From the NCBI RefSeq assembly GCF_000383875.1, contig NZ_KB912913.1, positions 1-64,000 on the forward strand: 64,000 nucleotides of DNA, in the 5' to 3' direction. Shown here in pieces: positions 44,108-52,514 of this stretch (the stretch's first letter is position 1; each line of letters starts with the position of its first letter). The position numbers and the translations under genes are program-made. A model generated the notes under the pieces. That model did not search any database and was not told the DNA's origin. It saw only the letters and a program-made list of their open reading frames with translations. This stretch comes from Caldibacillus debilis DSM 16016 (lineage in GTDB: Bacteria; Bacillota; Bacilli; Bacillales; Caldibacillaceae).

Positions 44108-44550
44108 CTTCCTTCCGTCCCGAAAACCCCTTTTATCAACAAATTATGAAGCCGGAAACGGGAAGGTGAAGAAAACCCCGCCGCGGTTTTTCCTGCTGCC
44201 GCATTGAGGCCCGGTTCTTGCCGGTTTCGGCCATGGACAGGCAGGGTGCGGGATGATCGGTTTCCGGCCCGCCCCGAGGGATTGCGCGGGCGGCCTTCCC
44301 CGCTGCGAATCGGCGATTTCGCCATGCAAAAGCATTTTGTGCGGCCTGGAAGGTTCCCGGGTTCACGAGCATCGGCGATTCCGCCATCGTCGACGACCGT
44401 TTTCCTGCCGCCGGGGGCCCCGTCCGGGCCCCGGCGACGGACGCGCCCGCCCCGGTTGAGGAGTCGAGGCGTCCTTATTGCATTGGATAAGAAACATGTA
44501 TACTATAAGAAAAGAATACAGGATCGGAATTTTGTCAGTGGAGGGTAACG
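44108..44550. other. GC-rich spacer between divergent genes
   Basis: About 440 bp. GC-rich to 44460, then AT-rich; a promoter for the SDR gene probably lies around TATACTATAAG near 44500. No gene is supported. Confidence 0.4.
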
Positions 44551-45324
44551 ATGAAGGAAAAAACGGCGTTGATCACCGGGGGTGCGGCGGGGATCGGCAA
44601 GATGACGGCGGAACTTCTCGCGGAAAAAGGGTTCCATATCGTCATCAATTACCGCAAAAGCGAGGAAAAAGCCCGGAAGCTCGCGGAAGAGATTCAAAGG
44701 AAGCACCGCGTCAAGGCCGCCGCCGTCAAAGGGGACGTGGCCTCGATGGAGGATTGCCGGAGGATTTACGAACAGGCCATCTCCCTGACCGGGCGCGTGG
44801 ACGTTCTCATCCATAATGCCGGCCCCTATATCCGCGAACGGAGAAAAATGGCGGATTACAGCCTGGACGAATGGCTGTACCTCGTGAACGGCAATTTGAA
44901 CGCGGTCTTTTATTTGACGAAACTCTGCCTGCCCGCCATGCGGGAAAACAGATGGGGACGGATCATCACCATGGGATTCGACCGGGCGGAAACGGCGGCG
45001 GGGTGGCCGGAGAGGTCGGCCTTTGCGGCGGCGAAAAGCGCCGTTGCTTCGCTGACGAAAACGCTGAGCCGGGAAGAAGCGGAATACGGGATTACCGTGA
45101 ACATGGTCTCACCCGGGGACATTGAAGGGGATTGGAAGGAAAAACGAATCGGGGAAGCGATGGGGCACCCCGATCCCGGCACCCCGGTCGGAAGGCCGGG
45201 GACGGGGGAAGATGTGGCCAGGGTGATTTCTTTTTTGTGCGGGGAAGAATCCGATTTTATCACCGGAGCGGTCATTTCCGTAACGGGCGGCAAAGATGTC
45301 CTCGGAAAAGGGAAGGGGAAATGA
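44551..45324 (+). CDS. SDR-fold protein lacking the catalytic Ser and Tyr
   Basis: The 257-residue Rossmann protein keeps the cofactor motif TGGAAGIG (residues 9-16), the Asp pair GDV (61-63), HNAG (88-91) and active-site Lys162, but the invariant Tyr four residues before that Lys is Phe158 (SAFAAAK) and the Ser expected about 13 residues earlier is not there (TMGFDRAETAA). It therefore probably binds a dinucleotide without normal oxidoreductase chemistry, or uses a different mechanism. Start ATG has GGAGGGTAACG upstream. It converges on the MATE gene. Confidence 0.85.
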   Translation: MKEKTALITGGAAGIGKMTAELLAEKGFHIVINYRKSEEKARKLAEEIQRKHRVKAAAVKGDVASMEDCRRIYEQAISLTGRVDVLIHNAGPYIRERRKMADYSLDEWLYLVNGNLNAVFYLTKLCLPAMRENRWGRIITMGFDRAETAAGWPERSAFAAAKSAVASLTKTLSREEAEYGITVNMVSPGDIEGDWKEKRIGEAMGHPDPGTPVGRPGTGEDVARVISFLCGEESDFITGAVISVTGGKDVLGKGKGK

Positions 45325-45332
45325 CCCGGTTT

Positions 45333-46706
45333 TCATCGTCTTTCCCCTTTTACGAACGCTCCGCCGTATTTTATTTTCTGGATATAGAACAGGCGCGCCG
45401 ACAGCCCGACGGCGCCGGCGGTCAATCCGGAAATGATCCCGATCCAATAGCCGTCAGGGCCCATGCCGCCGTACCCGGCAAGGAGATAACCGGCCGGGAG
45501 CCCGATGACCCAATAGGCGACAAAAGTGGTGATGAAGCTGGCGTTCACGTCCTTATAGCCGCGCAACGCCCCTTGCACGGAGGCCTGAATCGCGTCGGAA
45601 AACTGGAAGCCGATGGCGAACAGCAAAAAGCGGGCGGTAATTTCCAACACCCTTTCTTCATTCGTGTACAGGGAAGCGATCGGATACCGGAAGACGTACA
45701 GGATGACCGCGTTCAGGAAGGCCAGGATAAGGGCGGTCAGTATGCCGAGCCGGCTGTATTGCCCGGCGTCCCGGAGCCGGTCGGCCCCGACTTCATAGGC
45801 CACCAATATCGTCAACGACATGGAAATGCTGAGGGGGAACATGTACAGGATCGTCGTGAAATTGGCCGCCGCCTGGTAGGAAGCGACGGTGGCCGTATCG
45901 TACTGGCTCATGAGCAGGGTGATCGCCGCAAATATGCTCGTTTCAAAAAAGATGGCCATCCCGATCGGGATCCCGACGCGGAAAAGTTCCTTTAAAACGG
46001 GGAAATGGATCCCGTAAAAGGCCCGGAAAATCCCGTACCGGGAAAAGGGCCTTATCCGTGTGATCAGGAGGATGGCGATGAGGCAAATGATCCAATAGGT
46101 GATCGCCGACGCCACGCCGGCGCCGACCCCGCCCAGCTTCGGGAAACCGAATTTGCCGAAGATGAACAAATAATTGAAGAAGACATTGATCGGGACCGAC
46201 AAAAGGGTGATGATCATCGTCGTCTTCGTCTGGCCGAGGGCGTCGATAAAGTAGCGGAGCACGTTGTAAACGAGCAGCGGGACGATGCCGAAGGACAAGG
46301 AAACGAGATAATCATGCGCCGTCCGTTTTACCTCTTCTTCCAGGTCCATCAGGTTTAATATCTTTTCCAGGCTCAGCGCCCCGGCGGCAATCAGCGACAT
46401 GGAAATAAAAAAAGCGGCCAATATGCCCTGCTGGACCGTTTTGGGGACTTCCCTTTCCCTGCCTGCGCCCACGAGCTGGGAAACGGTGGGCGTGACGGCC
46501 ACGAGGATCCCGCTCAAACCGGTGTAAACCGGGCTCCAGAGGGAATTTCCGATGGCGACGCCGGCCAAATCCGCCGAGGCGACATTTCCGGACATGGACG
46601 CATTAAAAAAGCCCATCAGGGACATGGCGACTTGGGTGACGAAAATGGGGCTGAAGATGGCAACAAACAACCGGAATTTCTCTTTTCTATTTTTTGTCGG
46701 GTGCAT
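45333..46706 (-). CDS. MATE family multidrug/sodium antiporter
   Basis: The 457-residue product has twelve membrane helices in two six-helix bundles, with the MATE starts FVTQVAMSLMGFFNASMSG and VGIPIGMAIFFETSIFAA, and the conserved SAITYWIICL and LGQTKTTM loops. It resembles Bacillus YojI and NorM-type exporters of cationic drugs. AAAGGGAGG precedes the ATG on the minus strand. The GNAT gene lies 60 bp upstream of it on the same strand, possibly cotranscribed. Confidence 0.9.
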   Translation of the reverse strand: MHPTKNRKEKFRLFVAIFSPIFVTQVAMSLMGFFNASMSGNVASADLAGVAIGNSLWSPVYTGLSGILVAVTPTVSQLVGAGREREVPKTVQQGILAAFFISMSLIAAGALSLEKILNLMDLEEEVKRTAHDYLVSLSFGIVPLLVYNVLRYFIDALGQTKTTMIITLLSVPINVFFNYLFIFGKFGFPKLGGVGAGVASAITYWIICLIAILLITRIRPFSRYGIFRAFYGIHFPVLKELFRVGIPIGMAIFFETSIFAAITLLMSQYDTATVASYQAAANFTTILYMFPLSISMSLTILVAYEVGADRLRDAGQYSRLGILTALILAFLNAVILYVFRYPIASLYTNEERVLEITARFLLFAIGFQFSDAIQASVQGALRGYKDVNASFITTFVAYWVIGLPAGYLLAGYGGMGPDGYWIGIISGLTAGAVGLSARLFYIQKIKYGGAFVKGERR

Positions 46707-46766
46707 GGTTTCCTCCCTTTCCGAAACGGTTTACGGCAACAAAAAAATATCCGTCCTCCTGCGGTG

Positions 46767-47324
46767 TCAGGCTTCCAGCGGGGGCAGCTGCCCCCCGTAC
46801 GGAAAACCGTTCTTTTTATGGTACAAGTTGTAGGCGTCCTTCCGTACGACGTACAGCTCGTAATTTCCTTCCTGTTCCGGTCCGAGGCGCATCTGTTTTT
46901 CCCCGCCGCCGATCTTTACGGTGTAGGGAAGCTTTTCGGCCGCTTTGATCGAACGGATATTTTCCTTCTTTATCCGTAAATAGACATTTTCAATCTCGTA
47001 ATCAAAAAAGATTTCGTTGAAAAAGTCCTCCTTGGCGGAACGGTTATACCCTTTCCCGTGGTAGGGTTTGCCGAGCCAAGTGCCCAAAAATCCCGCCTTA
47101 TCGGCAATGTCGTAGAGGGAAATGGTGCCGATCGGCTGCCCCCATTCATCGAGGATCGTTCTGGAAATCACTTCCCCCCGTTCTTCCGCCTCGATCATTT
47201 GCTTGGTGATAAACAAATATTCTTCAAAGGACCCGGGTTTATGGCGGACATAGGGGAAAACATCCGGGTGGACGATCAATGAATATAGGGCTTGGCAATC
47301 TTGCAAATCCCTTTTTTTGAGCAT
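46767..47324 (-). CDS. GNAT family N-acetyltransferase
   Basis: The 185-residue product starts MLKKRDLQDCQALYSLIVHP and belongs to the RimJ/RimL-like (Acetyltransf_3) branch: GTISLYDI strand, then GTWLGKPYHGKGYNRSAKED, the acetyl-CoA pyrophosphate loop, and the ENIRSIKAAEKL motif. The last 60 residues are unusual in carrying a GGGEKQMRLGPEQE segment before an Asn-rich aromatic tail. The substrate is unknown. ATG 47324 is chosen because GGAGGAGGG precedes it; the frame remains open into the upstream tRNA-like sequence. Confidence 0.88.
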   Translation of the reverse strand: MLKKRDLQDCQALYSLIVHPDVFPYVRHKPGSFEEYLFITKQMIEAEERGEVISRTILDEWGQPIGTISLYDIADKAGFLGTWLGKPYHGKGYNRSAKEDFFNEIFFDYEIENVYLRIKKENIRSIKAAEKLPYTVKIGGGEKQMRLGPEQEGNYELYVVRKDAYNLYHKKNGFPYGGQLPPLEA

Positions 47325-47396
47325 GGGGATCCCTCCTCCATGAGGGCAGTACTGCTTGAGCATTCCCACCCTCGAAATGATGGCTCCGATAAAAAT

Positions 47397-47463
47397 TTTC
47401 GGGGTGGGAATCGAACCCACTAGTACCGGCGGAGAGCCGGTGGCGCACCATTTGCCTTCCCTT
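47397..47463 (-). other. tRNA-like fragment (T arm and anticodon-like arm)
   Basis: On the minus strand, a perfect T arm GTGGG-TTCGATT-CCCAC (47420-47404) is preceded by ACTA and a hairpin ACCGG-CTCTCCG-CCGGT (47441-47425) with a 7-nt loop (anticodon position CTC), and before it GGC-AAATGGTGC-GCC resembles a D arm. The 7-bp acceptor helix is not formed and there is no CCA. It is best read as a degenerate tRNA or a tRNA-like structure upstream of the GNAT gene. Confidence 0.4.
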
Positions 47464-47714
47464 GCGTCGCGGGATGCCGCGAGATTGGATTACGAACGTA
47501 TCATACAGGAAAATGGATAAAAAATAAACAGCTTTGGGCGAAAATTTTTCATCATTTTTTGTCACTTTTTTCAGCCTGTGCCGATCCGGGGAAACGGCTT
47601 GAAACCGACGGAAGGGGTAATAAAAATGTATAAAAAAAATCGGGCAAAAGCAAGCAAAAAATCCCGGAATCGGTTATTCTTAAAATGCGAGAAATCGGAT
47701 CCGGGGGTGGCGAC

Positions 47715-48287
47715 ATGAAAAGATTCCTGATCGGAATGGCCGCCTTGTTATTCCTGTTGGCCGCTTTCGAGTTCGCCGGAGAAAAGATCTCCCCGAAGGA
47801 TTCCGGGGAAGGCGGGGCGAGGCGGGGCGAGGCGCCGGGGGAAACCCCCGGGGAAAAAGCGGGCGGCGAGGCGCCGGTGCTCCCCTTGCGGACATTGGAC
47901 GGAACGGAACTTTCCCTTGCCGATTTCCGCGGGAAAAAAGTGCTGCTCAATTTTTGGGCGAGCTGGTGCTCCCCTTGCCGGGAGGAGATCCCGCATCTGC
48001 AAAAGTTTTATCGCCGGCACGGCGGCGAGATCGCCGTCTTGGCCGTCAATTTGACCTTCGGCAAGGAAAATCCGGAAACGGTGAAAAAATTTGTGGAGGA
48101 TCATGGCCTGACCTTTCCCGTCCTTTTGGACCGGGAAGGAAAAATGATGAAGGAATATGGCGTGGTCGGCATCCCGACCAGCTTCTTCATTGACGAAAAA
48201 GGGATGATCCGCCGCAAATACGTAGGACCGATGAAGGAAAAAGACATGGATAAAATTTTCAGACAAATGGAGGAATCATCCGAATGA
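47715..48287 (+). CDS. Membrane-anchored TlpA/ResA-like thiol-disulfide oxidoreductase
   Basis: The 190-residue product starts MKRFLIGMAALLFLLAAFEF, a signal anchor, followed by a Gly/Glu/Pro-rich linker and a thioredoxin-fold domain with the CSPC active site in FWASWCSPCREEIPHLQ and the cis-Pro in VGIPTSFFID. It acts outside the membrane, for example in cytochrome c or sporulation-related thiol reduction (ResA, StoA and YneN are relatives). GGGGGTGG precedes ATG 47715. It overlaps dapF by four bases. Confidence 0.9.
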   Translation: MKRFLIGMAALLFLLAAFEFAGEKISPKDSGEGGARRGEAPGETPGEKAGGEAPVLPLRTLDGTELSLADFRGKKVLLNFWASWCSPCREEIPHLQKFYRRHGGEIAVLAVNLTFGKENPETVKKFVEDHGLTFPVLLDREGKMMKEYGVVGIPTSFFIDEKGMIRRKYVGPMKEKDMDKIFRQMEESSE

Positions 48288-49276
48288 TCCTTGAGGTTCC
48301 CTTTCGCAAAGTGCACGGATCGCGAAACGATTTCCTGCTGATCGATGAAGAACATCTTCCCGCACCCCCGGACAGGGAGACGAAAAAACGCTGGGCAATC
48401 ACCCTTTGCGACAGGAAAAAGGGGATCGGGGCGGACGGGATTTTATTCCTGTCCCCGAGCGGGCAGGCGGACGGGGCCATGCGGATCTATAACGCGGACG
48501 GCACCGAGGCATCGATGTGCGGGAACGGGCTCCGCTGCGCCGGAAGATATTTCATCGAAAAGACGGGAAAAGATACGATTTTCGTGGAAACGAAAAAGGC
48601 GGTGCTGGAAGTCAAAAGGTGGGAGGACGGCCCGGACGTTCCCCTCTTTCAGGTGGAAATCTCCCCCGTCCGCTTTGATCCGGAAAGCCTGCCGATGAAT
48701 ACGGACAAAAGGGAGATCATTAACGAAAAGCTGGAAGATTTGTCCCGGGAGCTCCTGTTTACCGCCCTCAGCGTGCCGAATCCCCACCTGATCGCCATCG
48801 TCTCCAAGGAGATGATGCTCTCCGGCGAGCAGGAGCGGATCTCCGCCTTCGTCAACGGGGAAAACCCTTATTTTCCGGACGGGGTCAATGTCAGTTTCGT
48901 TTACCCGATCCGGGAAGGGGAAATTTTCGTGAAAACCTACGAACGGGGAGTCGGTTTTACCAATGCCTGCGGCACCGCCATGTCGGCCGCCAGCCTCGTC
49001 GCCGCACGAAACGGGTACGCCAAAAGGAATTCCCCCGTCACCGTCTATAATAACGGCGGGTTCGTCCGGACGGTCATCAGCGAAGACGGGGACAAAATTT
49101 TCCTGATCGGAAACGGGACCTATGAATACGACGGGATATTCCGCTGGCAGGAGGATGCCGGGCTGGCCGGATGGGCGATCACCCGCCGCTATCCGGAAGA
49201 AGAGGCCGCCTATGCGCGGATCGAAAGGAAAGCCCGGGAAAAAATCCGGGAGATCTTCGGCGTGGATAAAGTTTGA
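48284..49276 (+). CDS. dapF: Diaminopimelate epimerase (divergent)
   Basis: Interconverts LL- and meso-diaminopimelate for lysine and peptidoglycan synthesis, using two Cys residues. Both are present, in ASMCGNGLRCAGRYF (near residue 80) and TNACGTAMSAAS (near 230). At 330 residues it is about 45 longer than Bacillus subtilis DapF, and the usual HGLGND is HGSRNDF, so it is a divergent form, and the genome may hold a second, canonical dapF elsewhere. The C-terminal 40 residues (about 290-330) are an extra helical tail. It is translationally coupled to the TlpA-like gene. Confidence 0.85.
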   Translation: MILEVPFRKVHGSRNDFLLIDEEHLPAPPDRETKKRWAITLCDRKKGIGADGILFLSPSGQADGAMRIYNADGTEASMCGNGLRCAGRYFIEKTGKDTIFVETKKAVLEVKRWEDGPDVPLFQVEISPVRFDPESLPMNTDKREIINEKLEDLSRELLFTALSVPNPHLIAIVSKEMMLSGEQERISAFVNGENPYFPDGVNVSFVYPIREGEIFVKTYERGVGFTNACGTAMSAASLVAARNGYAKRNSPVTVYNNGGFVRTVISEDGDKIFLIGNGTYEYDGIFRWQEDAGLAGWAITRRYPEEEAAYARIERKAREKIREIFGVDKV

Positions 49277-49497
49277 GGGCCTCTTTCCGCCTTTGCAAGC
49301 GCGTGATCGAACGGCTCGTATCGCCGCCTCACCCGATGCCGTACGGCCAAAGCAAAATCTCCGTTTTTCGGGAGGCGGGCTACCGGAAGGCCCTGAACCT
49401 TCTATGCCGGCGGAACGGCGGGCGGCCCGCCGTCATCCATTTTTTGCCGGCGGGAAGGTTCCGCGGTTCCTTCCTCTTGCCGGACGGGCCGCATCCG

Positions 49498-51327
49498 CTA
49501 TTTCCTTTTCAAAAATTCGATGATTTCCCGGAGGACCGGCCCGTTGTCGGTTTCGAAATAATCGCCGAAGGGATCGCCCTTTTCAGCTCGTTTGATGGCT
49601 TCTTCGAAGGATGGGGGATCGGGGGAAAGGGACGGAAGGTCCCCCCAATCCAGCGGGGCCGCCACACCCGCCTCGCCGGTCCCTCGGGCCGAATAGGGAC
49701 AAATGATCGTCTTCCCTTCCCCGTGCTGCGTATAATCGATATAAAGCCGCCTGCCGCGGTTTTTTTTCAGCCTTTCGACGGTGAAAATCCTTTCGTTTCC
49801 CGCAAGCAGAAACCGGGAGAGGAAGGACGTGAACGCCCGCGATTCCTCCCAGGTGACGGCCCGGCTGCCGCCGACGGGAAAATAGACGTGCAATCCGTGC
49901 TTTCCGGAAGATTTCAAATAGCATTTCAACCCGAGCGGGTCGGCAAATTTTTCTTTGATCATGGCCGCGGCCTCCACCGCAAGGGGGAATTCCCGCTTCG
50001 ACGGCGGATCCAGGTCGATGACGATCTCCGCCGGGTTTTTCTCGTCGTCCGCCCTGCAAAAGGGGATATGGAATTCGATGGCTCCCTGATTGCCGAGCCA
50101 AATCAAGGTGTCCGGCGAATTGCACAGGATGTAGCGGATTCCTCCCAGCGCCGCCGTTTCCACAAAGGGCGGGGCGTAATCGGGGCAGTTTTTTTGGAAA
50201 AAGGCTTCCCCTTCCACCCCGTGGGGATAGCGGACGACCGTCAGGGGCCTGTCCTTGAGAAAGGGGGCCATGTACGGGCGGATCCTTTGCAAATAATCGA
50301 TATAGGCGCTTTTCGTAATCCTTTGCTTCGGCCACAAAATTTTTTCCGGGTGGGTCAGGGGGAAGGGAAAGGGATTGGCCGCCTCCTTGAACCGTTCATA
50401 GGTGCATTGCTCCGGGGAAAGGCCGAGCAAAAACCGGGAAAAAACCACTTCGCGGAAGTTTTGCTCCGCCCATTGGAGAAACTTCAATTCCACGCAGATC
50501 GAAGGTACGATGTAGATGCATCGGCCGTCTTCCTTTGCGGCATTTTCCCGGATCGTTTTTTTCAGGGCCTCATATTCTTCCTTTTCCAGGCCGTGGCGGA
50601 AGGAGCCGACCGGAAAGACCTGTTCCCCTTTGAAAACGGCGGCCCGGAAGTAGCCGTTTCTCTTGTCGTAGGCGTGAATGAAGCAGGCCGCCTTCTTCCA
50701 GTTTTTGTATTTTAGCCAGCTGCCGCTTTTCCCCTCTTCCCATCGGCTCGAGCTTTTCTTGGCGACGATCCCTTCCCCGCCGAAAATTTGGATTTTTTCC
50801 CAAAGCCTTTTCCCGTCCCCGTCGGCCGGGACCATTTGTACGAAGGAAGGGTTTCCCCCGTCCGGGGCGAGGGGCCAGCCCGTTTGTTCAAACAGCGCCC
50901 GGAGCATTTTTTTCCGTTCGAGGTAAGGCAGATGGCGGCAAGATTTTCCGCGGTAAACCAGCAGATCGAAGGCGAGAAATTTGCACGGGTGCAGGCGGGC
51001 TTCCCTGCCGATCCCCGCTTCCGAACGGAGGCGTCCCCGCCTCTGCATGGCGGCGAAATCCCCCTTCAACGGATTGGTTAACACCGTAAGTTCCCCGTCC
51101 AAGGAAAGGGGGAGAAAGGGGGCCAGGACCTCCCGATTTTTTTCGAAAAAGGCCGCGGCTTCCGGAAATTTGTCCGCGAGCTCTTTCCCGTTCCGGCTTA
51201 CCAGGCTGAAGCCCTTGCCGAAGGCCAGCGTCGCCCGGAATCCGTCGTATTTCACTTCATAGCGCCAGTCCTTCCCTTCCGGAAAGCGGAAAGTCAGCGT
51301 CGGCTGCATCGGTTTCATCGCCTTCAC
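49498..51327 (-). CDS. ligD: Non-homologous end-joining ligase/polymerase LigD
   Basis: ATP-dependent DNA ligase fused to an archaeo-eukaryotic-primase polymerase, the Bacillus LigD order. The 609-residue product has the ligase active-site Lys in EVKYDGFRA (near residue 26), SLDGEL and EGIVAKKSSS in the first 310 residues, an OB-fold, then the polymerase with GQAIEFHIPFC-type segment (GNQGAIEFHIPFC), VIDLDPP with its metal-binding Asp pair and SGKHGLHVYFP. There is no phosphoesterase domain. It is divergent from ku across 110 bp, so the two NHEJ partners share a control region. Confidence 0.95.
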   Translation of the reverse strand: MKAMKPMQPTLTFRFPEGKDWRYEVKYDGFRATLAFGKGFSLVSRNGKELADKFPEAAAFFEKNREVLAPFLPLSLDGELTVLTNPLKGDFAAMQRRGRLRSEAGIGREARLHPCKFLAFDLLVYRGKSCRHLPYLERKKMLRALFEQTGWPLAPDGGNPSFVQMVPADGDGKRLWEKIQIFGGEGIVAKKSSSRWEEGKSGSWLKYKNWKKAACFIHAYDKRNGYFRAAVFKGEQVFPVGSFRHGLEKEEYEALKKTIRENAAKEDGRCIYIVPSICVELKFLQWAEQNFREVVFSRFLLGLSPEQCTYERFKEAANPFPFPLTHPEKILWPKQRITKSAYIDYLQRIRPYMAPFLKDRPLTVVRYPHGVEGEAFFQKNCPDYAPPFVETAALGGIRYILCNSPDTLIWLGNQGAIEFHIPFCRADDEKNPAEIVIDLDPPSKREFPLAVEAAAMIKEKFADPLGLKCYLKSSGKHGLHVYFPVGGSRAVTWEESRAFTSFLSRFLLAGNERIFTVERLKKNRGRRLYIDYTQHGEGKTIICPYSARGTGEAGVAAPLDWGDLPSLSPDPPSFEEAIKRAEKGDPFGDYFETDNGPVLREIIEFLKRK

Positions 51328-51437
51328 CTTCCGTTTTTATTGTATGGAGGCCCCTTTTTTTTTATCCATTTCCATAAATTAGCGGGTTAACGGCAGGGGA
51401 AAAGCGGGAAATTAAAGGCAAAAAGGGATGGATGGAG

Positions 51438-52262
51438 ATGCACACGATTTGGAAGGGAAGTCTGCAATTCGGCCTCGTCAACATACCGGTCAAGCTTCAT
51501 GCGGCGACGGAAGAGAAAGACGTCAAATTCCGCACCCTGCACAAACCTTGCCATACCCCGATCAAATACGAAAAGGTCTGCCCGAACTGCCAAAAGGGTG
51601 TCGAAAGCGCCGAACTGGTGAAGGCCTATGAATACACGCCGGGAAAATTTATCGTTTTGGAGGAGGGAGATTTAAACAAGCTGGAAAAGGAAATGGAAGA
51701 GCGGGCGGTGGAGATCCTCGACTTTGTCGATATGGCGGAAATCGACCCGATCTTTTTCCGGCGCGCCTATTACCTCTCCCCGAACGAAGGGGGAGGGAAG
51801 GCCTATTCCCTGTTAAGGAAGGCCTTGGAAAAATCGAAAAAGGTCGGGATCGCGAAAATCATGATCCGTTCGAAGGTGCAGCTTTCGGCCGTGCGCGTTT
51901 TCGAAAATACCCTGGTTTTGGAAACGATCCATTTTCCCGACGAAGTGAGGAAGCCGGCGGATGTGCCGAACGTCCCGGCGGAGGATAAGTTTTCCGACCA
52001 GGAACTGGAGATCGCCCTGCTGTTAATCGACCGCCTGAGCACGGAATTTTCCCCGGAAAAATACAAGGACGACTATCGGGAAAGCCTGCTGGAACTGATC
52101 GAAGCCAAAAAGAAGGGAGAGGAATTCGTCACCCCGGATCAGGAGGAAAAGCCGAGTGCGGTGACCGATTTGCTCGCGGCATTGCAGGCGTCCATCGACC
52201 GGACGAAGCCAAAGAAAACGGCCGGAAAAAAAGGCGGCAAATTGGCGAGAAAAAAAGCCTGA
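51438..52262 (+). CDS. ku: DNA end-binding protein Ku
   Basis: Homodimeric ring that binds double-strand ends and recruits LigD. The 274-residue product starts MHTIWKGSLQFGLVNIPVKL, the Ku core signature, includes YEKVCPNCQKGV and ends with a Lys-rich tail (KPKKTAGKKGGKLARKKA) that aids DNA binding. ATG 51438 gives the Bacillus N-terminus; ATG 51432 would add two residues. In Bacillus subtilis ku-ligD are expressed in spores. A perfect terminator follows. Confidence 0.96.
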   Translation: MHTIWKGSLQFGLVNIPVKLHAATEEKDVKFRTLHKPCHTPIKYEKVCPNCQKGVESAELVKAYEYTPGKFIVLEEGDLNKLEKEMEERAVEILDFVDMAEIDPIFFRRAYYLSPNEGGGKAYSLLRKALEKSKKVGIAKIMIRSKVQLSAVRVFENTLVLETIHFPDEVRKPADVPNVPAEDKFSDQELEIALLLIDRLSTEFSPEKYKDDYRESLLELIEAKKKGEEFVTPDQEEKPSAVTDLLAALQASIDRTKPKKTAGKKGGKLARKKA

Positions 52263-52313
52263 ATCGATTCTCCCAATGCGGACACGGACGAAAGGGGACA
52301 AAAGACCCATTTT

Positions 52314-52344
52314 CAGGAACGGCTGCTCGATCGTTCCTGTTTTT
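52314..52344 (+). terminator. Terminator of ku
   Basis: CAGGAACG (52314-52321) and CGTTCCTG (52332-52339) around a 10-nt loop, then five T residues. Confidence 0.9.
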
Positions 52345-52514
52345 ATGGGAAAAAATCCCGAATAAGTAGTCCGTTTTTATTATTTTTGGAAAATTTGTTA
52401 TTTTTGCATCAGAATTCGACAAACTTATCCTCCCGTTTGCGTTAAAGTAAATCTTGCAACCTATGGTATTTTTAACCCCAAGAAAGAATAAAACAAGGGA
52501 GGAGAGGTGGAAAT

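Noticed and set aside
47340-47400. T-box riboswitch before the GNAT gene
   Set aside because: A GAGGGTGG string is present but the following bases do not match the T-box sequence, no specifier stem or terminator is seen, and the gene is not a usual T-box target.
49498-52262. Prophage or defence island around ligD/ku
   Set aside because: Only the standard Bacillus NHEJ pair is present, with ordinary neighbours and composition; no integrase or phage gene.
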